From NCBI RefSeq assembly GCF_004339765.1, contig NZ_SMGO01000001.1, positions 372,001-436,000 of the forward strand: a stretch of 64,000 bases of DNA. The letters run 5' to 3'. Every line of letters starts with the position of its first letter. Within the stretch, counting starts at the first letter, position 1. Source of the stretch: Albibacterium bauzanense. GTDB lineage: Bacteria > Bacteroidota > Bacteroidia > Sphingobacteriales > Sphingobacteriaceae. Both the position numbers and the translations under genes were made by a program. This document shows, piece by piece, positions 18,579-27,688 of the stretch. The notes beneath the pieces were generated by a model, which was given only the letters and a program-made list of their open reading frames with translations, ran no database searches and was not told the DNA's origin.

Positions 18579-18623
18579 CCCCCAAATGGGGTTTTTATCA
18601 GGCATGTATGCATCGTACCTTTG
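18579..18623 (+). promoter_or_regulatory. Promoter and possible operator of the two-component system
   Basis: TACCTTTG at 18616-18623 matches TAnnTTTG. About 25 bp upstream a short palindrome CCCCAAATGGGG within 18579-18591 covers where the -33 box should be. This may be a regulator site; no experimental analogue is claimed. Confidence 0.45.
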
Positions 18624-18699
18624 CTATATGAAAAACTAGAGATAAACCCGTTAATTAAACAGTATGATAATAAGATATATACATAAATACATACAGTAT

Positions 18700-20619
18700 A
18701 TGTGTCGCTTTTTCTTATACCTGATTTTTGCATTGCTGCCTTTAATCGGCTTTGGGCAATCGGTAGATTCCTTGGAAAAAGTATTAACTACAAAAAAACT
18801 TACAGAGGGAGAAAAGATCAAGCTATATCAGGATCTGTCAGACAGATACTCGAACCTTAATATGCAGAAATCCTTGGAATATGCAAAAACAGGACTAACA
18901 TTAGCTTTACAAACCAAGGATAAAAAAGCGGAAGCCCTATTTTACCAAAATATGAGCTTAGCTTATCTCAAGGGAGGGGTTTATGATTCAGCAACAATTT
19001 ATTTAGACAAAGCATTACCGATCGCGCAAAAACTTGAAGATGCAAAATTAGAAGCAACACTAAATAGGGTTTATGGCAGCCTTCATGCTTATCAAAACAA
19101 GTATGACTTAGCGATGGATTATTATAAAAAATCAGCAGGCATACTTGAAAAAATAAATGACACCTATGAACTGTGCCAGACCTATGCTGGTATCGGCGGT
19201 GTTTATCGATTGCTGAGCAACGACGACCAAGCCATGGTATACTATATTAAAGCAGAGCAAATGGCAATAGAGAGTGGAAATCGAGAGCGACTGGCCGACA
19301 TATATTTAGCCATGAGTTATATATATCGAAATCAGGAAATGAGCAAGGAAGAAGTTGTGCAACCCATTAAGCAGGCAGTTAAAATCTATCAGGAAACAGG
19401 TAATAAGTTCGGAGAGAATCAAGCCTTAGCGACTTTGGCGAACACATATAGCTATTATGACGACTATGTCTCAGCCCTGCCTATAGCGCAACAGGCACTA
19501 CAACAGACCGAAGAAGCAGGTTTTTCGAATTTAATATCCACCAGTGCAACTATATTGTCTGCTATATATTATTATACTGGCAAATACGAAGAATGTATAA
19601 CGACTGGCCTAAAAGTCTTGCAAATAGATTCGGCTGATGTCAATCTTACCAAGCATGCTTATATCCATCTTTCATTAGCCTACGGACAGTTGGGGCAAAT
19701 CGACTCCATGGAGTATTATGTAAACCAATTTGTTACAGCACTGGAAGAACAACATAACGAAACTTTTCATAATACACTTTCCGAAATGGAAGTAAAATAC
19801 GAAACCGAAAAGAAAGAGTTTCAGATCAGTACCTTACAAAGCCAGCGAAAGCTGTATTTATTGCTCGGTATTACCGGTGGATTGATTTTAATAATCGCAC
19901 TAGCTTTTGTTGTCATACGCTACCGCCTGGCAGTCAGCCGGCGAAAACTTGCTGAAGAAGAAACGCAGCGACTGGAACAAGAAAAACAACTAGTAGCAGT
20001 ACAAGCCACACTTGATGGCGAAACGGCTGAACGTAGCCGGCTGGCGAGAGACCTGCACGACGGCTTAGGCAGCATGTTGTCTCTAGTAAAAATCAATCTG
20101 CCGCAGGTAAAAGGTAATGCAATTCTAGAAGCCGTAGACGTTTCCCGCTTCCAGAAAGCCTTAGGCATGCTGGACGATTCTATACAAGAACTTCGTCGAG
20201 TAGCGCATCACATGATGCCCGAATCGCTTCTACGATCTGGATTGAAAGTCTCCTTGACAGATTTCTGCACCGCAATCCCAACCGTACGCTTTCATTATTT
20301 TGGAGACGAAGCTCGCCTATCCGGTAATCTGGAGATCATGATATATCGTTGCATTCATGAATTGGTTAATAACGCACTAAAGCACGCAGAAGCTACGCAA
20401 ATCAATGTGCAACTGATACAAGAAGATAATCGTGTATCTTTCACCGTACAAGATGACGGGAAAGGTTTCAACCAACAAAAGGTAACCGAAGGAATGGGCT
20501 TACAAAATATCCGTCAGCGTGTAGCTGCTTTTCAGGGTAAAATGGAGATTTATTCATCGGAAGATGGAACGGAAGTACATGTAGAGCTAAAACTTACAAA
20601 AAGCGAACATCATGATTAA
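18700..20619 (+). CDS. TPR sensor histidine kinase (LytS/NarX-type HisKA_3)
   Basis: 639 aa from the ATG at 18700, which gives a clean signal peptide (MCRFFLYLIFALLPLIGFGQ); an ATG at 18664 would add 12 residues. The exported part, about 30-370, consists of tetratricopeptide-like helical repeats. A transmembrane helix near 375-397 leads to a coiled coil, then the HisKA_3 dimerisation helix with ERSRLARDLHDGLGS carrying the phospho-His, and a C-terminal HATPase with NNALKHA and DDGKGF. It overlaps the next gene by 8 nt. Together they form a sensor-regulator pair probably responding to an envelope signal. Confidence 0.92.
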   Translation: MCRFFLYLIFALLPLIGFGQSVDSLEKVLTTKKLTEGEKIKLYQDLSDRYSNLNMQKSLEYAKTGLTLALQTKDKKAEALFYQNMSLAYLKGGVYDSATIYLDKALPIAQKLEDAKLEATLNRVYGSLHAYQNKYDLAMDYYKKSAGILEKINDTYELCQTYAGIGGVYRLLSNDDQAMVYYIKAEQMAIESGNRERLADIYLAMSYIYRNQEMSKEEVVQPIKQAVKIYQETGNKFGENQALATLANTYSYYDDYVSALPIAQQALQQTEEAGFSNLISTSATILSAIYYYTGKYEECITTGLKVLQIDSADVNLTKHAYIHLSLAYGQLGQIDSMEYYVNQFVTALEEQHNETFHNTLSEMEVKYETEKKEFQISTLQSQRKLYLLLGITGGLILIIALAFVVIRYRLAVSRRKLAEEETQRLEQEKQLVAVQATLDGETAERSRLARDLHDGLGSMLSLVKINLPQVKGNAILEAVDVSRFQKALGMLDDSIQELRRVAHHMMPESLLRSGLKVSLTDFCTAIPTVRFHYFGDEARLSGNLEIMIYRCIHELVNNALKHAEATQINVQLIQEDNRVSFTVQDDGKGFNQQKVTEGMGLQNIRQRVAAFQGKMEIYSSEDGTEVHVELKLTKSEHHD

Positions 20620-21223
20620 AGTAGCCATCGTAGACGACCATAAGATATTGACCGAAGGATTGCAGGGGTTAATTGCTGCGTCTGGATTGGCCACCGTGGT
20701 TAATGTAGCACACAGTGCTTCAGAATGCCGGCAATCCTTGGGTTTTTGTAAACCAGATGTATTGTTGCTGGATGTAAGCTTACCGGATATTAGCGGATTA
20801 GATTTCTGCAAAGAAGTAAAAACAGAGTTTCCGGAAATAAAGATACTAGCCCTAACCACACACAATGAGTATAGCATCGTGCGCCAGATGCTCGACAACG
20901 GTGCTTCAGGGTATTTAATCAAGAATGCCATGACCGAAGAAATATTGGCAGGAATAAAAGCAGTAGCCGCTGGCGAAATATTTCTTTGCCATGAGATCGA
21001 TATTTTGATGAAGCGCCCGAAAGAGACACATACCTGGCTCAGCCATCGAGAAAAGGAATTGCTGAAATTGGTTGCTGAAGGATTGACAAACAGTGAAATT
21101 GCAGAACGGATATTTTTGAGCCCTGAAACTATCAAAAGCTACCGAAAAAACCTGTTACTGAAATTGGATGCTAAAAACACAGCCGTGCTTGTCAGAATAG
21201 CACTCGAGAAAAAATTAATCTAA
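20612..21223 (+). CDS. LuxR/NarL-family response regulator
   Basis: 203 aa. The receiver domain (1-120) has acidic pocket Asp8-Asp9, phosphoacceptor Asp54 in LLLDVSLPD, and the conserved Lys in GYLIKNA. The LuxR-type helix-turn-helix (about 138-200) contains LSHREKELLKLVAEGLTNSEIA and LSPETIKSYRKNL. It overlaps the kinase gene by 8 nt and is its evident partner. Target genes are not shown. Candidates are its own promoter and the divergent lipoprotein-barrel pair. Confidence 0.93.
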   Translation: MIKVAIVDDHKILTEGLQGLIAASGLATVVNVAHSASECRQSLGFCKPDVLLLDVSLPDISGLDFCKEVKTEFPEIKILALTTHNEYSIVRQMLDNGASGYLIKNAMTEEILAGIKAVAAGEIFLCHEIDILMKRPKETHTWLSHREKELLKLVAEGLTNSEIAERIFLSPETIKSYRKNLLLKLDAKNTAVLVRIALEKKLI

Positions 21224-21319
21224 TCATCTTCGTAAAAAATTTTCTCAGCTACAAAGGTTAAAAATTTCATTCTTCATTCTTGGCAGAAGATTTGTTTATT
21301 TATTCTGAAAACAATTCAA

Positions 21320-21991
21320 ATGAAAAACTCAATTAATATAATAAGGAAATCCTACCCTCTTTTAATCATTTCGTTTGCAATGATATTTATTGGAGCATGT
21401 ACCGGCAATACAAATCAAAATTCACAAAACATATCACAAACAGACAGTACAAGAAATAAAACCCAAGCAATAGACAGCGTCAAACTAAAGCTTTCTGATA
21501 GCGACACAATATTTGTTATTGCAGGAAAATCATTGGGCAGATTTGAATTAAAACAAGAAGTAGAACAAGCTCAGTTATTTAATGTATTAGGAAAGGCCGA
21601 CAGCGCAGATGCTGCCATGTGTAAAAGTTGGAGTATGTGGTATTTAGACAAACAATCTCCCAAAAAAGAATTGGATGTCTATGCTGTTTGTGATGCTAAT
21701 GTGGATATGCGAAAAACCATACAAATTTTACGCCTAAGCAATGTAGATTTTATTACAGAGAAAGGAATATCATCCACAAGTACGCTTAGTCAATTAAAAA
21801 CAGCTTACCCAAATGCAGAAAGCATTGAAGGTATTGAAACATCATCTTCCATAAAAGTCACCCTGATTGATGATATCGCTTCAGGAATTGCTTTTGAGAT
21901 ATCTAATGATAAAATAACATCCGTTGCTATACATACTCCTGGCGAGAAAATTACAGATACCTATTTACCATTCTACAAACAAGTTAATTAA
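21320..21991 (+). CDS. Lipoprotein of unknown function
   Basis: 223 aa. The N-terminal signal ends in the lipobox FIGAC with the lipidated Cys at about residue 27. A Ser/Thr/Asn/Gln-rich linker (about 28-55) precedes a folded domain of about 165 residues containing GIAFEISNDKITSVAIHTPG. No family was recognised with confidence. It stands alone between the response regulator (96-bp gap) and a ThuA-like gene. The linker and signal suggest an outer-membrane- or periplasm-facing lipoprotein. Confidence 0.65.
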   Translation: MKNSINIIRKSYPLLIISFAMIFIGACTGNTNQNSQNISQTDSTRNKTQAIDSVKLKLSDSDTIFVIAGKSLGRFELKQEVEQAQLFNVLGKADSADAAMCKSWSMWYLDKQSPKKELDVYAVCDANVDMRKTIQILRLSNVDFITEKGISSTSTLSQLKTAYPNAESIEGIETSSSIKVTLIDDIASGIAFEISNDKITSVAIHTPGEKITDTYLPFYKQVN

Positions 21992-22046
21992 ACCCTAAAT
22001 AGATCGTTGCAGAATTTTATATCTTAGCAGTTAAGGTCTTCTATTT

Positions 22047-22889
22047 ATGAACATACGAACTATAAAACAGGGCATCCCTCTTGTTACTCTTTTCATATTA
22101 TGTTTCTTATCCATTAACCTCTCAGCTCAGACAAAGAAACCAGACTTTAAGGTTATTGCCTTTTATACTGCTAAAAATGATCAGGCTCACATCAGCTACG
22201 TTCATGAAGCAAATAAGTGGTTTCCTCAGGTAGCGAAAGAATATAACTTTACTTATGATTCTACCTCCGATTGGAATAATCTCAATGCAGAATTTCTATC
22301 CAAGTATCAGGTAGTCTTATTTCTGGACACACGACCTGAAGATACAGCACAAAGACAAGCCTTTCAACAATACATGGAAAACGGGGGCGGATTCATAGGC
22401 TTCCATTTTGCAGGCTTTGCACTTACACCTTCTGATTTTCCACAAAACTGGGATTGGTATCACAATGAATTTTTAGGGTCAGGAAGTTATGTAAGCAATA
22501 CCTGGCGACCAACATCGGCTGTATTACGCGTAGAGAATCACTCACATCCAGCGACTAAAAATCTGCCCGAAACGTTTACATCATCTCCAAATGAATGGTA
22601 TCGCTGGCAAAATGATTTAAGAACCAATCCGAATATTGAAATATTACTTTCTATTGATCAAAGCAGTTTTCCTGTAGGAACAGGTCCCAAACCTCATGAG
22701 ATTTGGCACAGTGGTTATTATCCAGTGGTATGGACAAATAAAAAATATAAAATGTTGTATATCAACATGGGACATAACGATATCGATTATGAAAATGGCA
22801 CCAATAAAGATTTATCATTTACTTTTACAAACAAAATTCAGAACCAGCTAACCATCGATGCCCTACTATGGATGGGTAAAACCAAATAA
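22047..22889 (+). CDS. Exported ThuA-like domain protein
   Basis: 280 aa. The signal peptide ends near LSAQ at about 27. One ThuA-like (class I glutamine-amidotransferase-like flavodoxin fold) domain covers the rest, with VIAFYTAKNDQAHISYVHEA at the start, then VVLFLDTRP, GGGFIGFHFAG, EIWHSGYYPVVW and INMGHND. This family includes ThuA and glycoside-associated proteins of Bacteroidota; its catalytic activity is largely undefined. The ABC exporter gene begins 37 nt downstream, so co-transcription is likely. Confidence 0.82.
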   Translation: MNIRTIKQGIPLVTLFILCFLSINLSAQTKKPDFKVIAFYTAKNDQAHISYVHEANKWFPQVAKEYNFTYDSTSDWNNLNAEFLSKYQVVLFLDTRPEDTAQRQAFQQYMENGGGFIGFHFAGFALTPSDFPQNWDWYHNEFLGSGSYVSNTWRPTSAVLRVENHSHPATKNLPETFTSSPNEWYRWQNDLRTNPNIEILLSIDQSSFPVGTGPKPHEIWHSGYYPVVWTNKKYKMLYINMGHNDIDYENGTNKDLSFTFTNKIQNQLTIDALLWMGKTK

Positions 22890-22926
22890 ATATTATGTAT
22901 TTTTGGAGCCTATTAGATTAATAAAT

Positions 22927-24753
22927 ATGGCACGCAACGTATCGAGCACAAAAGAAGAACTTCCAAAGCCCAAGCTAAATAAAGAGAACATCAAAAGCGT
23001 TAAAAAGCTTTTAAAGTACCTAAAACCTTATCAGTTCAAGTTTATCATTGGAATGATATTCCTCTTCCTGTCAAGCATAACCCTACTTGCCTTCCCTGCT
23101 CTTTTAGGTGCAATGATAGATGCCGCACAATCTAAACAAACCTATGCATGGTTACCTTCAGATATAGCAACCATTGGTTACATAGCATTCATCATTTTAT
23201 TCGCTCAAGCAGTCGTATCATTTTTCAGGATCCGCTTATTTGTAGAGGTATCTGAAAAATCAGTTGCAGATATTCGTCGCGACACCTATTTCAACCTCAT
23301 TACCTTACCCATGGATTTCTTTTCAAACCGTTGGGTAGGAGAATTAAACAGTCGACTTTCTGCAGATCTATCTCAGATTCAAACCACCATGACTACAACA
23401 TTGGCAGAAATGATCCGCCAACTCATCACCATGATCGGAGGAATAGCCTTCTTAATAATCGTTTCCCCAAAACTTACTCTTCTAAACCTTGCAATCCTAC
23501 CAGTAATGATCATTGCAGCCGTATTTTTTGGAAGCTTTATCAGGAAACTATCCCGCCAAACTCAAGATCAACTAGCTGAATCAAATACCATCGTACAAGA
23601 AACCCTACAAGGAATCTCAAACGTTAAAGCTTTTGTAAATGAAGCATTTGAAGCAGGAAGATATAAAAAATCACTGACTGAAGTTGTACGTATCGCTATG
23701 CGCGGTGCTAATTATAGAGGAGTATTCGTTTCATTTATAATCTTCTGTATTTTCGGAGCGGTAATCGGAGTAATTTGGTACGGTTCTGTACTTGTTTTAA
23801 ATGGAGAAATGACTGTAGGCGATTTAACAACCTATATTTTATACTCTATGTTTGTGGCAGGCTCTATGGGTAGCTTTCCCGATTTATATGCAAATGTTCA
23901 AAAAGCAGTTGGTGCAAGCGAACGTGTTATTGAACTCTTAGAAGAAAAACAAGAAGATATTTCTATCAATCCTATTAACAGCAAAGATAGAAAACGTATT
24001 TCTGGAAATTTAAGCTTTGAGCATATCAACTTCTCCTACCCTTCCCGCTTAGAATCTCCTGTATTAAAAGATATTTCATTCTCTGTTAAAGCCGGTGAAA
24101 AGTTAGCAATCGTAGGACCAAGCGGTACAGGTAAATCAACCATTGCTTCCTTAATTTTAAGGTTCTACAACCCACAAAGCGGACAATTACTATTCGATGG
24201 TAATCCAGCTGAAAATTATTCATTAACTGATATCAGAAGTCAGATTGCCATCGTTCCACAAGATGTATTATTATTTGGTGGAACCATCCGCGAAAACATT
24301 GCTTACGGAGATCTAAATGCCTCGAATGAAGAAGTGATTGAAGCTGCGAAAAGAGCTAATGCCCATGACTTTGTTACCGGATTTCCCGAAGGCTATGAAA
24401 CCCTCGTTGGTGAACGCGGTGTTAAACTTTCTGGTGGTCAACGTCAAAGAATCGCCATTGCAAGAGCACTTCTCAAAGATCCCGCGATTCTAATTTTAGA
24501 TGAAGCCACTTCCTCTCTCGATTCAGAATCAGAACGTTTAGTTCAGGAAGCACTCGAAGAGTTATTGAAAAACAGAACCTCTATCATCATTGCCCATCGT
24601 TTATCTACCATCCGTCAAGTAGACAAAATTATTGTAGTAAACGAAGGCCAGGTTATTGAAACGGGAACCCATCAAGAGCTTATTATACGAGAAGGAGGAA
24701 TGTACAAGTATCTGTCAGAATTACAAACCGAAACCAAACCAATTCATTCTTAA
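22927..24753 (+). CDS. ABC exporter, fused membrane and ATPase domains (MsbA-like)
   Basis: 608 aa. The ATG at 22927 is chosen; the upstream extension overlaps the ThuA gene and is not family-like. Six transmembrane helices lie in about 40-330. The ATPase domain has Walker A GPSGTGKST, Q-loop VPQDVLLFGG, signature [14 protein letters not shown], Walker B ILILDEATSSLD and the switch His in IIAHRLST. Homodimeric half-transporters of this type export lipids, peptides or drugs; the substrate cannot be read. A 47-aa gene follows after 14 nt. Confidence 0.92.
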   Translation: MARNVSSTKEELPKPKLNKENIKSVKKLLKYLKPYQFKFIIGMIFLFLSSITLLAFPALLGAMIDAAQSKQTYAWLPSDIATIGYIAFIILFAQAVVSFFRIRLFVEVSEKSVADIRRDTYFNLITLPMDFFSNRWVGELNSRLSADLSQIQTTMTTTLAEMIRQLITMIGGIAFLIIVSPKLTLLNLAILPVMIIAAVFFGSFIRKLSRQTQDQLAESNTIVQETLQGISNVKAFVNEAFEAGRYKKSLTEVVRIAMRGANYRGVFVSFIIFCIFGAVIGVIWYGSVLVLNGEMTVGDLTTYILYSMFVAGSMGSFPDLYANVQKAVGASERVIELLEEKQEDISINPINSKDRKRISGNLSFEHINFSYPSRLESPVLKDISFSVKAGEKLAIVGPSGTGKSTIASLILRFYNPQSGQLLFDGNPAENYSLTDIRSQIAIVPQDVLLFGGTIRENIAYGDLNASNEEVIEAAKRANAHDFVTGFPEGYETLVGERGVKLSGGQRQRIAIARALLKDPAILILDEATSSLDSESERLVQEALEELLKNRTSIIIAHRLSTIRQVDKIIVVNEGQVIETGTHQELIIREGGMYKYLSELQTETKPIHS

Positions 24754-24767
24754 AATGTATTTATAGA

Positions 24768-24911
24768 ATGAGGAAGCTATTTTTTAAAACCTTATTAAAG
24801 ATCAATAACAAAGCTTTACCCCGATATGCAGGTAAAGATCCCATGAAATTGACTAGCTTTCAGAAGCTAGTTTTAGGTTTCCGATATTGGGTATTAAAAA
24901 ACGCTTTATAA
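24768..24911 (+). CDS. Small conserved protein, 47 aa
   Basis: A short frame from ATG 24768 to TAA 24909-24911 encodes a basic 47-residue peptide: [18 protein letters not shown], then [14 protein letters not shown] and the end [11 protein letters not shown]. It resembles small proteins of Bacteroidota sometimes annotated as SsrA-binding-protein-like, although it lacks the SmpB barrel, so that name is doubtful. It starts 14 nt after the exporter gene. Its stop overlaps the stop of the convergent ABC ATPase gene by 3-6 nt. The spacing, composition and recalled similarity support a real gene; no function is known. Confidence 0.6.
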   Translation: MRKLFFKTLLKINNKALPRYAGKDPMKLTSFQKLVLGFRYWVLKNAL

Positions 24912-25658
24912 GCTATTATTTTCGTTGTTTTTTAACTCTTCTAAACGAGGAGAAACACGCTTTACAGAATCATTCATATAATCATCCTCAATTAAACCGT
25001 CTCGCATTCTCACAATACGGTGGGCATGTTGAGCAATGTCTTCCTCATGTGTAACCAGGATAATGGTATTTCCTTTGGAGTGAATTTCCTCCAATAAGCC
25101 CATTATTTCAATGGATGTTTTTGTATCCAGATTACCTGTAGGCTCATCGGCCAATATAATTGATGGATTATTAATTAAAGCACGTGCAACTGCTACCCTT
25201 TGTCTCTGACCTCCAGATAGCTCATTAGGTTTGTGATGAACCCTGTTTCCCAATCCAACATTCTCAAGTGCTGCTTGTGCTCTCTCAGTTCTTATATTTT
25301 TATTTACACCAGCATATACTAAGGGCAAGGCTACATTATCCAACGAAGTAGACCTTGGGAGTAAGTTAAATGTTTGAAACACAAAGCCAATTTCCTTATT
25401 TCTTACATCGGCTAATTCATCTTCTGACATCTCACTAACACGGATATTATTCAACAAATATTCACCACGTGTAGGTGTATCCAGACATCCAAGAATATTC
25501 ATTAAGGTCGATTTACCAGAACCAGAAGGCCCCATTAAGGCTACAAATTCGCCTTTATTAACTTTCAAAGAAACCGATTTAATCGCATGAATAGTTTCTG
25601 CTCCTATAACATACTTCCTGCCAATATCCGTAATATCTATAAGTGATTGCTCTGTCAT
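24906..25658 (-). CDS. ABC transporter ATP-binding protein, LolD/MacB type
   Basis: 250 aa cytoplasmic ATPase: Walker [10 protein letters not shown] at 43-51, Q-loop [10 protein letters not shown], signature [15 protein letters not shown], Walker [14 protein letters not shown] and His switch LVTHEED. The DEPTGNLD form and the sequence at the Q-loop place it in the LolD/MacB/FtsE group, which pairs with FtsX-like permeases. No permease gene is adjacent. Its permease is probably elsewhere. It lies 47 nt after the acyltransferase gene on the same strand. Confidence 0.9.
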   Translation of the reverse strand: MTEQSLIDITDIGRKYVIGAETIHAIKSVSLKVNKGEFVALMGPSGSGKSTLMNILGCLDTPTRGEYLLNNIRVSEMSEDELADVRNKEIGFVFQTFNLLPRSTSLDNVALPLVYAGVNKNIRTERAQAALENVGLGNRVHHKPNELSGGQRQRVAVARALINNPSIILADEPTGNLDTKTSIEIMGLLEEIHSKGNTIILVTHEEDIAQHAHRIVRMRDGLIEDDYMNDSVKRVSPRLEELKNNENNSL

Positions 25659-25705
25659 TTCAATTATTTTACTGTTAGATACCTAATAGATCAATTTGTT
25701 ACTAA

Positions 25706-26422
25706 TTAAATGATCCAATTTACTTTATATAATTTATAAACCAGATCATGCAGTTCGTCGGCCGTCAAATTTAATTCTGATACTTCAACAGGCTTCAAAA
25801 CATGCACATTTACCCTACCAGGCTTAGTGTCATATTTTGCACCATCATCCCAATGTATTTTCCAGGCATCCTCTATAACTACCGGTAATATAGGAATATT
25901 CAAATCTACTGCTAATTTAAAAACCCCGTTTTTAAATGTTTGTAATTTTGGCGGATACTCATCCGATATCCCTCCTTCCGGAAAAATAGCAATACTCTTT
26001 CCTTCATTCAAATAAACTTCCGCTCGCTTAAATGCCTTATAGGCTGAAATCTTACTAGAGCGGTTAACCGGAATATCAATCGTTCTAAAGAAGAAACCGG
26101 TTACCGGATTATGTAATAGCTCATCTTTACCCATAAAGCTAAAGTCAGATTTACAGACCTTCATTAAGGCTGTTATATCTAGATTTGACGTATGGTTTGC
26201 ACAAATTATATAATTACGAGACCAATCAACAGGTTCATCAGTTTTAACCTTATAACTAATTCCTGCAGCACCAGAAGATAGTAAGGCCAGCATCCTTCTT
26301 AGGCGCACAAGAGCCGAAAAGTTTTTAGAACTATTCTTCCCCAAAAAATATAAAAATGGCCACACAAGAATAAAGAAAATGATAACCAACGCTAAATAGA
26401 AATTTCTATGAAGGTGTTTCAT
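25706..26422 (-). CDS. plsC: 1-acyl-sn-glycerol-3-phosphate acyltransferase (PlsC family)
   Basis: 238 aa with an N-terminal membrane helix (about 8-28). Acyltransferase block I is NHTSNLD (HX4D), block II follows at about 120-130, and block III is FPEGGIS. The PILPVVI segment is block IV. It makes phosphatidic acid from lysophosphatidic acid at the inner membrane. It lies just downstream of a fatty acid desaturase (12-nt gap), so the pair is a lipid operon, and the LolD-like ATPase follows. Confidence 0.88.
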   Translation of the reverse strand: MKHLHRNFYLALVIIFFILVWPFLYFLGKNSSKNFSALVRLRRMLALLSSGAAGISYKVKTDEPVDWSRNYIICANHTSNLDITALMKVCKSDFSFMGKDELLHNPVTGFFFRTIDIPVNRSSKISAYKAFKRAEVYLNEGKSIAIFPEGGISDEYPPKLQTFKNGVFKLAVDLNIPILPVVIEDAWKIHWDDGAKYDTKPGRVNVHVLKPVEVSELNLTADELHDLVYKLYKVNWII

Positions 26423-26434
26423 TTCTAAGAGGCA

Positions 26435-27550
26435 CTAAATTTCACCATGTGCAAATATACTTTCTTTTAGACCACCTTTTACCCCACTCTTTTTAAGCAA
26501 AAAGTAATGCGACCGAATTGCTTGATAGGCTGGGTAGCAAGTATATGGAAAACCATATTCTTTTGCATAACGACGAATAATTGGTGTAATTTTAGGATAA
26601 TATGTATGAGCAACATGCGGAAACAAATGATGCGCAACATGATGAGTAAATCCTCCAAAAAGAAAATTAGCCAGCTTATTGTCTGCACTAAAATCCTTTG
26701 TTACCGTTAATTGGTGAATCGCCCAGGTAGTATCCATCTTTCCATCTTCAGGTGGCATCGGGAATACAGCATCCTCATCAACATGTGTTGATATTAAAGC
26801 TATTACGCCAAGCATACTTGCAGCAATATGCATAACCAACCATGCAAATACGATTAAATACCAAGGTTGATTTAAAAAGAGAATGGGAACAATTACCAGA
26901 TAAAAAACATTGAATATTTTAGCAGCAAAAAGCTTAAAGTACTCTATTTTTGGAATACGAAGAATCCTCTTTAAATAATTATCCTTCGTACCAAAGAAAT
27001 CTTTAAAATCCCTGTTAAACAACCAGTTTAATGTATAAAAAGGATAAATAAACCACATATAAATATGCTGGTATTTATGAATCTTCAATATTGGACTTTC
27101 AGGGAAAAGATGAACAATATCGCTTTGCTTAATATCTGTATCCCAGTTTTGCACATTCGGATATGGATGGTGTAGTAATAAATGTCGCTTAGACCAAATG
27201 TAACTATTACTACCAAACAGTTCTAAAACATACATAAATCGTTTATTCAGCTTTTTATTCTTGAAAACAGCCCCATGAGCTGCATCATGAAAAGCGTTGA
27301 TAAACAATATCATGGTAGAAAACCCTAGAAAAATATAGAAGAGAAAAAGCAACCAAACGTTATTACCAAAGATCAGGATACAAGCGTAAAGAATAAAATA
27401 GAATAATAATACGCTGATAGATTTAATAACATTTTTACGTTGAATAGACGTATCCGTTAACACATTATCCTGAACTTCCTTTTGTAGCTTTCTAAAAAAA
27501 TCATTGGGGCCTGCTTTCTTATAGGTAGGTCTAATAAATATTTGTTCCAT
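26435..27550 (-). CDS. Membrane fatty acid desaturase
   Basis: 371 aa integral membrane di-iron enzyme. Three histidine boxes are visible: HDAAHGA, HLLLHHPYPN and HHVAHHLFPHVAH, the last of the HxxHH form. Four or more hydrophobic segments lie between them. The pattern is that of acyl-lipid desaturases, which introduce double bonds into membrane fatty acids with reduced ferredoxin or cytochrome b5-like donors; no b5 domain is fused. It heads the desaturase-plsC-ATPase unit and is divergent from dinB. Confidence 0.9.
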   Translation of the reverse strand: MEQIFIRPTYKKAGPNDFFRKLQKEVQDNVLTDTSIQRKNVIKSISVLLFYFILYACILIFGNNVWLLFLFYIFLGFSTMILFINAFHDAAHGAVFKNKKLNKRFMYVLELFGSNSYIWSKRHLLLHHPYPNVQNWDTDIKQSDIVHLFPESPILKIHKYQHIYMWFIYPFYTLNWLFNRDFKDFFGTKDNYLKRILRIPKIEYFKLFAAKIFNVFYLVIVPILFLNQPWYLIVFAWLVMHIAASMLGVIALISTHVDEDAVFPMPPEDGKMDTTWAIHQLTVTKDFSADNKLANFLFGGFTHHVAHHLFPHVAHTYYPKITPIIRRYAKEYGFPYTCYPAYQAIRSHYFLLKKSGVKGGLKESIFAHGEI

Positions 27551-27688
27551 GCTTGCTCAAAAAAATAAATCGTCTGTAATTAATATTAAACGTATTTCGC
27601 AAAAACCGTGCTATCAATTATAAAACTGATGTTTTAATTTGGTACGTAAAAATACAAATTATTAAAAGAAATTATTACATTATCACAA

